From NCBI RefSeq assembly GCF_010093595.1, contig NW_022985457.1, positions 678,608 to 742,607 of the forward strand: a stretch of 64,000 nt of DNA, in the 5' to 3' direction. The translations under genes and the position numbers were made by a program. The notes beneath the pieces were generated by a model, which did not search any database, was not told the DNA's origin, and saw only the letters and a list, made by a program, of their open reading frames with translations. Shown here in pieces: positions 1 through 12,661 of this stretch (the stretch's first letter is position 1; every line of letters begins with the position of its first letter). Source of the DNA: Mytilinidion resinicola. Taxonomy: Eukaryota; Ascomycota; Dothideomycetes; Mytilinidiales; Mytilinidiaceae.

Positions 1-3000
1 TCCCAGACGTCCTGATTGATCCCGTCGGCTGGGCTTGGGTGGGCCGCAAGTGACGAGCTGGCTGAGGGCACTAGGCGCGGGGGGCACAGGCGTCACCCAG
101 AGCGTCTGGGGATGCAGACGGGCAGGACGGGCGCGAGAGGGAGGACAGCGAGAGGGCAGCTGGGCAGTGCAAGAGACGGATGCGCGATGTCGTCGTGCTA
201 CGCCAGAGTCGCTGCTCTCGAGCTGGAGGGATTGGCATACACTGGGCAGGGCACAGGACAGCCACCGGCCCCTCGCCAACCGCGCCCAGCAGCTGGTCTA
301 CAAGACGCTATGGATGAAGCTCGAGGGAGACCCGACGGGACCCTGGACACACGACGATAGGGGGCAGCGATGGCCAGATGTCCCGAATGGCAGCTCCCGA
401 TCCTTGGTGGCATGGCAAGCCGCCTCTCCCTAGCGCCCACCACGACCAGCGACGGGGACGCGCCGCCGAACGTGAAGCAGAGGCAAGCTGCAGAGACAAG
501 CTGCAGAGACAAGCTGCACCGCCAGCCCTACCGCAGTCCACTCGTTGCTATGGCGCCCTTGCCTGGCCGCAGCAGTTGGCAGTCGGCAGTGGCAGCCGTT
601 TCAGCCCGCCGCCCTTCATCTCAAACGCGCGGCGAAACGGCGAGCAGCATCTCCTCGCAGTCTGTAAACTGGCCGGTCTTGGTGCAAATGAGCAGAGTTA
701 TGCACTGGTAGCGCTGGGCATTATACGCAGCCGGAGACTTTGCGTGGGAAGATGCGATTATTTACTTGGTGACCTGGCACGTGCCTGGCAGGGCCACCCT
801 AAACGGCGCTATCCTGCCGAAGGTGGGACAGGATTTATGCACGCTAAGAGGCGTCAGTTTACAAGCTCCCGCATCTTCCACCTCCACCACGCCCCTCATG
901 AAGCCGCCTCTGTCCCGGCCTCTGTCCCGGCCTCTGCTGCACGCTGCATGGCTCCCACGTCCCCGTGCGTCAAACGGCCGGGTGTTGGACGGCATGCCGG
1001 CACTGGCCCGCGAGTAATGCAAGCCGCCGTTTGAGGGCGGCTCCGTCTGCTGTCCCGCAGTCGATCGCCGGCGTCTGTGGCCAAGATATCAAATCACAGC
1101 CGGAAGCGCTCGCCTCCAAAGAAACCCTAAATAATAGGGACGCAGCCGCCTGTCAAATCGCGCTGCATGGGACGCCGCCGAAAGCTGCGCCACGGCCAGC
1201 GATGCTCCCGCCCGCTGTCAAACGAATCCTGTACACCAACCATTGCTAGACAGCTTTTCTGGTCTCACGATGCCTGATAACCTCTTCCTAACCACCACTT
1301 ACAGACGACTACAGCCGTTGGCTACAGTGCCGTCGCACATTTCCCCACCTGACATCCAACCCGCCGTTGTACACTCTCCGTCTTTGTCCAGCTGCCATCA
1401 CCAGCGCCACAAGCCGCGTACCACCGGCGGATCTCTTTCACTTCGAGCTTTTGTTTGATAGTGACCCATTCTGGACCCCGTGACACGTCGAGGGCTTCAT
1501 GGGCCCCATTTGGCACTATCACGGCTCAAAACCGGTTTCCCGTATCAAGTCTGCTGGCCCGCTCCCTTTCCAGCTGTCCTACCCCTTGATCTATGTGTTT
1601 GTCCCCATTGGCGGTCGGCACGCTGAGCACGCATGAGCTTCCGAATCGGCACGGCCATGCCAACGACCTCAATATCAGGGTTCTGGGGAACACCAACCAA
1701 CGCAGCTGGATCTGCATTTGACCAGTCCTCTAACTGTCCTACCACCAAACCTCAGGGCATTCTCGAACAGTCCAGATACCGCTTGCTACCGACATGTGCT
1801 TTAAAAACAAATCCAAGATCTCTTTCTCTCCAGCTGCCTCTTCACACGCTCGAGAACAGACGAGGAAGTGAGGTTTTTCATCCAGAAAAAGGAACTCGTG
1901 TAACCCTGGCATTCGAATCGGCCTGACTCGATCCGGCATGTGCTTTATGCATGTCGACGAAGGAAAGTGGCACAGTATTGTGGTCATTCCAGACGACTAT
2001 GAAATCATACACCTGCTCCATCGGGCATCAAAAGACGTGCTCTAGAGCATCACAAGACTCCCACATGTACAAACACACCTCTAAATCCATAATCCCTTAC
2101 TGGCAGAGCTCGTCCATTAGACCAATCAACCAAAAACCTGACCACACTGGCGTGACTCTCTCACCAACATCTGTACACCTGCTGTCCAGCCACGCCCGTC
2201 TCATCTCCTGTCCAAATCACGCAGCAATACTTCGCTTCGCACCTCATCCCCAATTCCGCAATCATCTCCCCATTACAAACGCTGACGGTTCCACCTCAGC
2301 TCGCCCCCACATCTCCACTCTTCAGCTTCTCCACTCTCTAGCCTTACGCACGTGCGTGCACATCTCCGAAACATCCCTATCCAGCCAGGGCTCGAAATCC
2401 CCGGAAGCCATTGCCAGAGCCAAGACAGTCCTCGACTGCCCATCACCGCCATTCACTCACGAAGAGACCCAATTCCTAGCCTTCCCTCTTCTTCAGTCTA
2501 TCGATGTGGATTTTCCTAGTCAGATCAGACTTCAGCCTCACAATCCCTCCCGTCCCGACCTCCCTACCCGCCGTGCCGCCGCCGTCGGCCGCACGCGCCA
2601 CGCCCATGTTACATTATCCACGACAATCTCACCTCCAACACCCCAAGGCTCTTCCTTGCGCGCAAACCACGCCTCGTTCTTCTAATTCCAGCTCCAGCCC
2701 CTCCTCCCTTTCCCTCGCCGCCAGCCCACACCATGCCTACCCCCAACACGCTCTAGCCGAGGCCGAAGTAACACCTTCCTTCCTGCCTTTTCGCCGCCGA
2801 AATCGAGGCTCAAGCCGCACCCGCCACGTGCTGGTGCTGGGTTAGGTTAGGTTAGGTTCGGCTGAATGCGAGTTAGCAAAACGTTCTACAAATCCAACTC
2901 CCTGATTACGCAGTGAAAGCGTCGGGACTTCTGGAACACGTGAACGCGGCGGTCCGCGGTTATTGTAGCACGTGAACTAGCGTAGATGAGAGTTGATTGA

Positions 3001-4071
3001 TTCAATTTTTTTTTTTTTTTTTTTTGCGGAGTCTACTTCTTCATTTTTCGGCGTTCGCGGAGCTTTTCCCGTTCTTTTCGAAGGGAGGTGCTTGAGAGCG
3101 AGCTGCACTTTGTTTATTTGAATCAGGCTTGTCAGCTTCCCTTCGACAGTCTGGGAAAATCGGAAAAAAGTAAGTTGGGGGGGGGGGGGGGCGGTTATGT
3201 AGCACTCGTTGGATCGAGGCATAATCGTCAGGCCAAGATCAACGACTTGTCCGCCCTTAACTCGATCAAGATTGGAAAATTCAGAGGCAAAAAAAGAGTC
3301 ATGGTTATACAGAAGTAGGTTTTTCCTGCTCTCTTATTGGTCTCTTATGGAGGATTTCCCGCTCCGTCTCGTCTCTTCTTATCTCGTTTTCTCGCGCCGT
3401 CTTTCCTCTATGCTTCTTCCATCCCCGTCATACCAAAACCTCAGCAGCACCATCATAAACCAAAAAAACAACCCCACAAACCAAAGGTGCTATCCTATTC
3501 CGCACCCACCAAGCCAGCATGAATCGTACATGGACATTAGCGCAAACGCCACGCCGCAACAACAACAAAACGTACTGCCCTTCCTACTCCGCCGCCGGCA
3601 GCCACACTGCGACCGGATTAGTTTGCGCGCCCAAGGCAACGGGGAACCTCGAGAATACTGCTCAAGTCACAGATCTATAATCTAAGCGTATCATGATCGC
3701 TCTTGTGAAGGGAAGTGGAGAGCAAGAGCGAAGAGAACTACTGTGTCTAGAAAACATAGTGCTCAAGCCAATAGGCTGCCTTCGCGAAGAAAATAAACGC
3801 ATGCATCGGGATGGCTGAAGGTAGGGAAACACATGCACGCTAAGGAAACGCCACGTACGCCGCGCTTTGTACCACTGACGGTGCTGGGGGGAGTGAGAGA
3901 CGGGGTCAGCGGAGGTAAAGGAAAAGACAATCATCTCAATGCGTCATTCGCAGAGAATCCTTAGGCGAACTAGGTAGGTGGACGAACAAGAGTCTGACAG
4001 CAACGTAAAGACGGCGGCCCTGTCAGGAGTGGACCACGGAACCAAGAATCTTCTGGTGGAGATACACAAGT
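1..4071. other. Gene-poor left end, no supported gene
   Basis: I find no coding region with recognisable family motifs or coherent splice structure. The open frames here (for example + 378-1034 and + 1951-2685) have low-complexity, Pro/Ser/Arg-rich translations and overlap frames of similar length on the other strand. Visible structure is minor: a short tandem repeat at about 478-515, a doubled CTGTCCCGGC-type repeat near 908-935, three TTAGG units near 2840-2857, a T20 run at 3006-3025 and a G15 run at 3177-3191. The last part (3.7-4.07 kb) is likely the 3' flank of the phytochrome gene. Confidence 0.5.
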
Positions 4072-7000
4072 CTAGAGCGGATCGGGAGAGGCAACAGCTT
4101 CTTGCGTCAGCACCCGCTGTTCCTCTTCATAATCGCCATTCTCTTCTGTGTAGTGGACGCGTTTACCAGAGCTCGGTTCGGGGGCAGACTGGCTCTTGCC
4201 CCGCTTGGCTGCTGCAATTTCCTGCTCATCGAGGAGACGTTTCTGCTCCTTGGACTGCACTCCACCGACATCACCGGCCATGGGATCGTCTGCAGCTGCT
4301 GCGATCTTAACAGGCTCAGAAGGCTTGCTCGGCGGTATGTGCCCGGAGGGTTCAGTGCGTGCGGCATAGACATCTGGCTGCGCTTCTTGAAACCAGCCTC
4401 CCTTCTCCCATTCGCCGGGTCGGTACACCGACGCTGCTCGAGCTTCTTTGTTCACAATACCCTCCATGAGCTCGCTGAGCCGTGCAAAAGATATGGGCTT
4501 TAAGATCCAGCCGTCAAATCCAGCGTCGATGTATATCTGGCGGTCTTTCTCGATGAGCGAAGCCGAGACTGCGATGATTGGTATGCGACCATTTAGTGAA
4601 GCCCGCCTGGACAGTATATCGGTAGCATGCGTTTTCTCGAAAGAACGTATCATCTTGGTGGAGGTCAGGCCGTCGACAATGGGCATCTGCAAAACTCAAC
4701 GTTAGTCACGGTGGTTTTCCTTGGTCCTCAATTTTCTTACCTGCATATCCATCAAAATGCCATCATAGTCGCTCGGTCTGTCGCCGAAGGCACTTGCACA
4801 TTCTTCTCCATTGATGGTAAGATACGTCACGTGTCCGAGCTTCTCAAGCCTCTTCTTCACGATCTTGCTATTCACAGGATCGTCCTCAGCCACAAGGACG
4901 TGCATGTTAGCGGATGTATGCTGAGTACTTTGACCACCTTCAATCTCTCCGAGAATCGAGCCCGATCTTCTCTCCTGTATTAGGGAGCCAGCCTCGTCCG
5001 GTATTTTAATTGCCTTGACCAAAGATACGGAGTCCGGAAGCAGCGCTTCCCCCGGCTTGCTTGTAATTATCTCTCTTTGATGTGGCGGAACAATGTCTTT
5101 AGTAGAAAATTCGAGGCTGCGAGAACGAGATAGTGTTGGTGAAGACCATTGGCTCATGTCATAGCTGTTCCGTTTCTGAAGCTTTGGCCGTTGGGGAGAA
5201 CGTGTGTTGAAACTCCGCTCCCCGGTCTTGGGCCGTTTTTCTACAAAGTGTGGCTCCTGGATAGCCTCGATTAATCTATCGACATCGCTCATGTTGCTCT
5301 TGCCGCTCTTGCCGCTCTTGCCGCTCGACCCACTCTTGAAACTACGCAAGCTGTTCTTGCTATTCAAACTTTCAGCGCTTGCTGGTCTCACCATTCTTCC
5401 ACTCGCTGAATCCCTTCTTGCCATGTCTGGCGCCACAAGTGTGACTTCAGGGGCGTCTGACTTCTCAGGTTGCGGCGTAATTGAGCCTTCTGGCGTGATC
5501 TGCGAGCCCCGTGAATTCTGCGAGTTCTGCGAATTCCCGTCTGAAACCTCACTGTCCGGCAGGTCAAAGGGAAATTGAATGATGAATCGAGATCCTTTGC
5601 CTTCCTCAGATTTGAGGCGCAGTTGACCATTCATGTTCCGCACAGTACGAGCGACGACTGCCAGTCCGAGCCCGAGAGTTCTTTTCGAGTTCTTGCCATC
5701 TTCTGGCGTTTTTGCGGATGGGGCTAAAGTCTCTTCCAACATGGCGGTACTCTCGGATTGAACTTGCTCCAAGTCACGGAAAATTGAATCGACCTGATTA
5801 GGACTCATTCCCGCTCCAGTGTCCTCACAAATTATTTCGATATCAACATGATCGCTTTGCCACGCTGTGGCGTACATTTCGACCTTGATTCCTCCTTTGT
5901 TTGTATGCTGGATAGCGTTCGCTGTGATGTTCGAGATTGCTTGGCGGACTTTTCGTTGGTCGCCGATTACTTTTTTCGGGACACCAGGATGCTCCACGAC
6001 GTCATATGCGATGTGCTTGCGACGAGCATCGCCAACAAACATATCGGTCGCTTCTCGTAGCGTAGCCCTAAGATCAAACACTTCGCCTTTGATGAGTTCG
6101 GCTCCCTCTTCCGTCTTGGTTAAGTCTAGTAAGTCGTTGATAACATAGATTAACGATTTCGACGCAGAATGAGACTTTGCCAAGTTGTCGCGAGTCTCCT
6201 GGTCGATCGCGCCTTCGAGAGCAATTTCGAGATAATTGATGATGGCATTCAACGGGGTCCGGACTTCGTGTGCGGAATTCGCCAGTAATAGGCGTGTAAG
6301 TTGGCTGCTTTGCAATGCTGCTTCTTTCTGTCGCCAGACCTCAATGAACTTGCCATACACCAGGCACAGTACAGCAGCCGTCTCGATTTCCTCTTCGGTC
6401 CACTCTCGGCATTTGCCCACCACAGTCTCACTCCAAGTTTTGAAACTCTTTCTAGGCTCGAGATATCCTTCAGTGCCTTCTTTGATGTACTTTTCGTAAG
6501 GGTTGCCTGCCCACTTGACTTCTCTGAGTTGACCTTTTCGGAAAAAGACGATGAAGTCTTGCCCACCAACCGATAGGGGTACTATCAGCATGCCTGCAAT
6601 GACTAAGAATCCTGGAGCGTATCTCAAGTCGGGAAAGTCCTGTGTGATATCCTGTGAAGTCATGACTGATGTGATCCTTCGCATACGTAAGTATTCCAGC
6701 ATAGCCAGAGCCTCCTGTGACTGCTCTAGATCTCCTAGGATCTTTGTCTCGTCTCGAATTGATAGCAGACCAAAATCAGCGTCGAATAGCTTTAGAAGGT
6801 CATCAGACGACGCAATAATATAGCCAGAAGGGTTGTGTTGCGTGGGCACCGTGTTGATGAGTTTTCGAGCTTGTAATCGGGAAGCATACGAAAGTCGCTC
6901 AATATTCCGAGAAGCTGAGTCTCCCACAAGGCGACACATTTTGCGGATAGGGAATGAGACTCGCATACCATTTGCGCCGTAGGAATGGCATGCAATGAGA

Positions 7001-8855
7001 CCCCATAATTCATTGAAAGCATTGATCGATATGGACATAGACGACCGCACGGCCATGTTGCCTAAGTATTTCAGATGGATCGGCGACATGGCACGAAGAT
7101 AGGAATAAGTCAAATCTCCAAAACGGTTAGCTCTTTTACGAGAAATTTGACCCATGCAAGTCGCTTACCTAGGGGAGTTTCAAGGTCTTCTACCGTTCGG
7201 CATACGAGACGCGCTGTCTCTTGATCTCGGTCATATAGCATTCGAACACGATTGATTTTGTACAATTCTCGTGCTTGCTTTGGTATGTCGGTTGCAGGAA
7301 AATGGAGACCTTTGTACAGATCCTTCGTTGCACGGGGGTCCACCAACTCGGTTACAACGCGCCCATTGAATGCCGCATCGAATTGATAAATCATTACCCG
7401 ATGAAACCCTGTTAGCTCCTTCACTACTCCCACAAGAACTTTGAGGAACTTTTCTAGATTCGGAGCATTGGCAAGCTGTTCCTGAACCTGAGACATTATA
7501 TTGAACACTTCCATGGCTGCTGCCTCTCCCTTTCGCTTTCTGGCGCTCCGTAGAACTCGCAGCGGCCGATTTTTGGCCTCTGTGCTCTCGGCATATTCTT
7601 CTGGAGTCGGTTCGCTATTCAAAGTGTCCTCCGGTAGTTCGGGTGTCGTATCGTTCAGTGGCACTAATGGATTTATTGCATCATCCTCGAGTTCAAATTC
7701 GCAAATGATGAGCCCAGGATTCGAGGTATTTACGTGTATAGCGCACCATAATTTGCGAGACCGCCCGCTGACAGACCTGATAGAGATGGTGAAGACTTCA
7801 GGCCCGTTTGTTGCCACATCAGCGTCTTCGTCTTTGATGAAATCGATGTGGTCTAGTAGATTGTCGGCTTGCTCTTCTGAAAGTATATCGGTGAAGCTCT
7901 CGAGCGCAAAAAGCTCCTTGGGCGACCGTCCGATTATCCGCTTTGAGTTTTCGCTCACAATCCTGACCGGGAGACAACCGGAGTTGTTGGTGTCTTCCTG
8001 GAGTGCGACCAGGAGGCCGAAGCCTTGCACAGCACCTGGAATGTGTATGGGTTCGTCCTCGCAGCGCTGCAAAGTATCGCCATCTCTCCCAGTAATAACC
8101 GCGTGGCCTCCCTCGGTAATTATGTGCTTGAATCGGGCTGTCATCAACCCTTCTTCGACTCCCCCGCTATGGCCACTCGTGCCACTCATGATCGAAGCGC
8201 TCCGACTGGCAGTAGACTGCTTGTCTTTATCCGTTAATAAAGACCCTGTCCGGCTTGTACCATCGCTCTCGCCAGATTTGTTCGATTGGATGTCACTGAA
8301 GAGCTGAGCAGGGAGTCGAGGCGGTGCCATTCTCGCCGGCTCTCTTGCGGGTTTCATCGATGACTTCAAGGGAGGTTGCGGAGGCTGTTCCGGAGGCGCC
8401 TGTTCTGCTTTGGGTGTCGCATCTGGATCGCTCGGCTTCGGTTTGTTGGTGATACCCCTCTGTGAGGCAGTCGACGAATGAGAGGTATCTGAGCCCGCCG
8501 ACTGTCGACGGCGAGCAGCATCGATAGAGCTCCTCGAGAACTGTTGGAAGTAGTCGCTCTGAGCAGTCGGAGCACGGCCGGGAGGTGGTGTTGGGTCGAC
8601 GGATACGATGCTTCGGATAGGAAACACACGATCTGTAGCCCCGGGACTAAGCTGTGACATGTGATCGGTGGACGGCGAGGCGACAGAAGAGGCTGCTTGA
8701 GGGGGCTGTCGTCGAGCTATGGAGGCTTCGGAGGGATTGTCATTCCACATCCAAAGGTTGCTGGCTCGTCGTTCAGGTCGTGCGGTCGAGTATCCTACCT
8801 CAGCAGGGAGCGGGGCATGCGAATCCGTCGGTGATTTGGCGGATGGTTCAGACAT
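4072..8855 (-). CDS. fphA: Fungal phytochrome, hybrid histidine kinase with receiver domain
   Basis: Red/far-red photoreceptor kinase. Exons (minus strand) are 8855-7169, 7115-4741 and 4686-4072, separated by 53- and 54-nt introns, giving 1558 residues. A Ser/Pro-rich region of about 240 residues precedes the PAS-GAF-PHY photosensory core. The bilin-binding Cys is about residue 265 in RCEDEPIHIPG, the N-terminal position used by bacterial and fungal phytochromes. The GAF motif reads PATDIP, and PHY tongue motifs KWAGNP and PRKSF are present. HisKA follows (phospho-acceptor His in SAHEVRTPLN), then HATPase (N box ITANAIQHT, DTGAGM, GLGLAV), a Ser-rich linker and a REC domain whose Asp lies in ILMDMQMP, split by intron 2. 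The receiver is followed by an acidic tail. I start at the ATG at 8855: the frame continues upstream to 9002, but that codon is GTG. Phosphotransfer residues look intact. Known of the family: biliverdin binding and signalling to the HOG pathway. The symbol follows Aspergillus usage. Confidence 0.95.
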
Positions 8856-10918
8856 TGTCTCAAATGCCCGTTCCAGCAACCCGTATGGTGATGGTGGAGG
8901 ATCAGATGGCGAGCGCGGAGCCTCTCGTCCGGAGGGCAGGGAAAGTCTGGGGATTCGAAGGAGCAGTGCCGCAAAAATCGATCGACAGAAGCGCTCGTCC
9001 ACTAGAGGGACGGTCCTCAGACCTCAGCTCATGGGCTCCGGCGAGCACTAGGTCTGGAGTGCCGTCGCGAGGTGGCAGATATGTCTTGAGGCGGCGCACG
9101 AAGACGTGTAGACAAGGCGCTTGCCACTGTGGCTCGGGTGGATCTCCCGTCCTAGATCCGGAGCACTGACACTTGTCGACAACGCAGACGGCCGAGAGGG
9201 TTTCAGAAGCGAAATGTCCGTGTCAGCAGATGGAGGCGGTGAGGCTGCGACTCGCACTTGCTCGGCGTTGGCAAAAAGCGATATATGGATGAAGGTAGGT
9301 ACCGTCGATGTGGCGAAGTCAGTGGGACCCTGAATCTGCAAGCTGGTTCGAAGCAGCCAAGATCTGCGGCCCGATCTCGTCGACGGGGTGAGGCTGGTCT
9401 CGCACGGGGGACGACGGCCGCGCGGTGCTGGAGTGCGTCAATTGGGCTGCTTGCGTGGTGTTTGCGGTTTGGGATGGTAGAGGGCTCGGGCTCGAGATGG
9501 GCCGCTAGGCAGTGTTGGCCGGGGAGGCTACGGGGAGTCGGCAGAGTTAGGGTGAATAGACCACTGTAACTCCATGATCACGATTCACGAGCGCTGGGGG
9601 AGGAGATGCAGTCAGCGCGCTGTGAAGCCACACCTCTCTAACTGCGACGAGTTTGGCACGCGATGTGGCTCCTGAGGGCTGACGCTGAGGACGCCATAGG
9701 CGCAACTGATCTACGGCGATCTTCCCCAGGAGCGGCGGCTGGCCTGTTGCAGCGAGGACCCTTTCGCGCTGCCCGAGGCTGTGTGGCCGTGTTTACCGTA
9801 GCAAACGGCTGTGGTGGGCAAGGCGAGCATGCAGGGCGGATGCATGTTCCCTGGCGCCGCTGACTTCAACGGCAACAATGGCGCCCAGGCGTCTGTCAGG
9901 GAGACGGACTGGGAGGAATGTGGTGATAACAACGACGTCATCCAACATGGACAGAGTCAGCGGCGCAGGGACGGCATGGGATTTGAGAAGTCCATCTAGC
10001 GTCGAGGGCATTCGTAAACCTGGGTGCGAGAACTTCTTCACCCAACCTTGCAGTTTAGCCAGGGAGGGCCTCCGATGATGCATTCCGCGACGTCATTGCA
10101 ATTCCAAGATGTGAATCCACGCGTACGACCACCAAGACGCAATCGCAGCCCGGGGGATTGCAACGGCTCCAAACAAGTCTAGTCCGCATAGCTACACCAC
10201 GAGAGAAACTACGATTGTACAAAGGTACGTTCCAAACACGGTTCACGGCGGGTGGCGTGGCTATACTGCCCTGCGCTAACGCAGCCCTGTGCTTGCCGAA
10301 GTCTCGTCAATTTAGACTCTCCCCTTCGGCTCAACCTGCCCATCTGTCTTAGAGTCATGTGACCCCTCACCACCAGACGCTATCTTACAAAGGTACCTCT
10401 GTAGCCTATTATTCATGTGCTCTCACGCTTCCATGTATCTACTGCAGCACTTCAATGCACCTCAAGCCGTGATTCATGTCTGCACCAAGGTAACGAGCAT
10501 ACATATAAGCGATTGTGAACTGTGTATGAAGCAACGTATGCTATGACCCTGTTGGCAACCTTTGCCACGGTGAAGAGTGCTCCAACGCGCTCAAGAATCA
10601 CTTACCTACTACATTCGCTAGGGTACCTCGCGTTACGTATGGAAGTTAATGGGCTCGAATAGAGCTTCCGAGACATATGCACCTAGTGGAGACACTCCGC
10701 AGCTCACACCGCCGGACTGGCAGTTACATCTCCAACATCCTATATTTGTATTCCTAACATTTCCACCACGTCGCCATTTACCTCGTTCCTCATACACGCG
10801 GCTGCCGAGTCAGTGGCGCCAAGACCGACGCCACCCGCTATCCTCAAACCACATCGCGGTGTACGATAATAATAGTTTTCTCTAACTCTGAGCATACCAC
10901 CTTCACCAACATCCGGGA
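8856..10918. promoter_or_regulatory. 2-kb divergent intergenic region
   Basis: Lies between the phytochrome start (leftward) and the HAL3-like/ankyrin gene start (rightward), so it should hold both promoters. The small open frames here show no family motifs and overlap on both strands. I could not assign specific light-response or general promoter elements with confidence. Confidence 0.4.
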
Positions 10919-12661
10919 ATGCCGTCCCTCGAATATCCACGCTTCCTCAACGTCCTCGTCGCCGCCACCTCGCCCTCCGCCCACCACTTTGCCCAGGATG
11001 TCTTCAAGCGCATTTCCTGCTTCGACAACGTCCGGTCCCGCACCATCGTCTGTCTCGACCAGAAGTCCTACCCTACGAATCCCTTCCTGGTCGCCGACTA
11101 CTACCACGATGGCCTTACCCTGGCCTCCGAAGATATTTCGCGAGGACACCAGAAGGCCGCCGAGCTGTGTGCATGGGCTGATCTGCTCATTTTGGCCCCG
11201 ATGACGGCCGACGATCTCGCACGAATGCTCCACGGCATGACCAACAACCTGCACTTGGGCATCTTAAGGAGTTGGGATGTGTCAAAGAAGATACTGCTCA
11301 TTCCGGCCATGTCCACCCTCATGTGGGAGAATCCCATGACCAAGAAGCAACTTAGCAAAATCCGGAGAAAGTGGAACTGGATACGCGTATTGCAGCCACT
11401 ACTGTGGACTTTTGAGTCGAAAGTCCGCAAGGACCTTCCTTGGGATGGCGTCGATGGTCTGATTGAGTCAGTTCAGACTCAGGTCGACTTGATGACAGTG
11501 GGCAGAGACGTCGAACATGTGGCAATGCCGCTTATGCAGGCCTTTGAACCAAACGCAAAGCCCGGGCCAATCCTCCCGCCGGAGCTATGGTCTATCATTA
11601 TGGACTACACTGGTGACTGGGAGTTGGCGACTGCACTAAACGTCCACACAAAAGTATCAACGCCGCCGGAGTGGAGACAAGCCAGCAGCGAAGCCGGACC
11701 GCAGACCGCTATGGAGAAACTTGAATGGATCCTCCTCATTGGCACTCTTAGTGAAGTTAAGGCTCTGCTTGCAACAGACAAGCCTCGACGTCTCTCTCGT
11801 TTGTGCATCAAGATCATCATGCGTTTTGCCAAAGTCAACCTCCTCACCCACCTGGAGACTGCACACCAGGAACTCTTCTGGTCCACCTTTGGGCACTCCT
11901 TCCTTCCAGTAAAATCATCCTCTGTTTTTGGCAGAGTTGAGATACTAGAGTATTGGCGCACATCTCCCTCCTTCCTCACAAAAGAATATTCGAACGAGGC
12001 CATGGACAACGCCAGTCGCGCCGGCTTTGTACACGTGCTCGAGTGGTGGTACAATTCCGGTCTGTCGCTCAAATACACTGAGGCTGCCCTAGAGCAAGCC
12101 AGCAGCCAAGGCCACATCGCCGTGCTTGAATGGTGGAAGCAGCACGGCCTCCACGAACGTGATTCCAGGTCCTCGTCCACCCCATCTAGCTCCACCGCCA
12201 GTGCCGATGCTGATGAAAGCGATCGGTCGACTCGCGCCCCCATCCGCCTCAAGGTTGGGAAATCCATTTCCTACGCCACACAGTCCGGACATCTTCCAAC
12301 CGTCCGCTGGTGGAGTGAGTCTGGTATCGCTTTCCCACATGAAGACACCGTCGCCAAGCTAGCGTCAACCCACGGCCATGTCCATATCTTGGCCTTTTGG
12401 CGTAAGCTCCGTGGTGAGAAGATGCTATTTGATAACCAGGTTCTTGTTGGCGCAACCAAAATGGGCCACGCCGATGTGCTTGAGTGGTGGAAGCGGAGTG
12501 GGCTGCGTGTCGAATATAAGACATGTGACATCGAGGAGGCACTCGAAGACGGAGTCGAAGGCGACAAAGGGGAGAGGGTCAAACGGTGGTGGGCACAGAA
12601 TGGGTTGAATTTGGGCGTTGCCACGAGCGAGTGGATGCGCACCAAAGCTCTGGGAACGTGA
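10919..12661 (+). CDS. HAL3/PPCDC-like flavoprotein domain fused to ankyrin-like repeats
   Basis: Single exon of 580 residues starting at the ATG at 10919. Residues 1-190 follow the phosphopantothenoylcysteine decarboxylase/HAL3 fold: LNVLVAATSPSA, then WADLLILAPMTADDLARM, MTNNLHLGILRSWD and PAMSTLMWENPMTKKQL. The usual active site is not conserved. The His expected six residues before the WAD motif is Ala (about residue 80), the Asn of the PxMNxxMW motif is Ser (about 132), and the Cys/Gly-rich substrate flap near the end of the domain is absent. The C-terminal half (about 310-560) has at least five ankyrin-like units of the form GHxxVLEWWxxSGL, interrupted by a Ser-rich insert near 415-435. 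I infer a non-catalytic flavin-fold protein used for binding, as with yeast Hal3/Vhs3 regulation of Ppz phosphatases, but no partner is visible in the sequence. Confidence 0.75.
   Translation: MPSLEYPRFLNVLVAATSPSAHHFAQDVFKRISCFDNVRSRTIVCLDQKSYPTNPFLVADYYHDGLTLASEDISRGHQKAAELCAWADLLILAPMTADDLARMLHGMTNNLHLGILRSWDVSKKILLIPAMSTLMWENPMTKKQLSKIRRKWNWIRVLQPLLWTFESKVRKDLPWDGVDGLIESVQTQVDLMTVGRDVEHVAMPLMQAFEPNAKPGPILPPELWSIIMDYTGDWELATALNVHTKVSTPPEWRQASSEAGPQTAMEKLEWILLIGTLSEVKALLATDKPRRLSRLCIKIIMRFAKVNLLTHLETAHQELFWSTFGHSFLPVKSSSVFGRVEILEYWRTSPSFLTKEYSNEAMDNASRAGFVHVLEWWYNSGLSLKYTEAALEQASSQGHIAVLEWWKQHGLHERDSRSSSTPSSSTASADADESDRSTRAPIRLKVGKSISYATQSGHLPTVRWWSESGIAFPHEDTVAKLASTHGHVHILAFWRKLRGEKMLFDNQVLVGATKMGHADVLEWWKRSGLRVEYKTCDIEEALEDGVEGDKGERVKRWWAQNGLNLGVATSEWMRTKALGT

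Noticed and set aside
378..2685. Open frames of 218 and 244 codons on the + strand at the left end
   Set aside because: Composition is low-complexity, no motif is recognisable, and comparable frames overlap on the other strand.
2839..2857. Three TTAGG units, telomere-like
   Set aside because: Too short, and the ascomycete telomere unit is TTAGGG; it is interior DNA with genes on the right.
7501..8307. 268-codon + strand frame
   Set aside because: Exact antisense of the phytochrome photosensory exon; the minus strand carries the conserved motifs.
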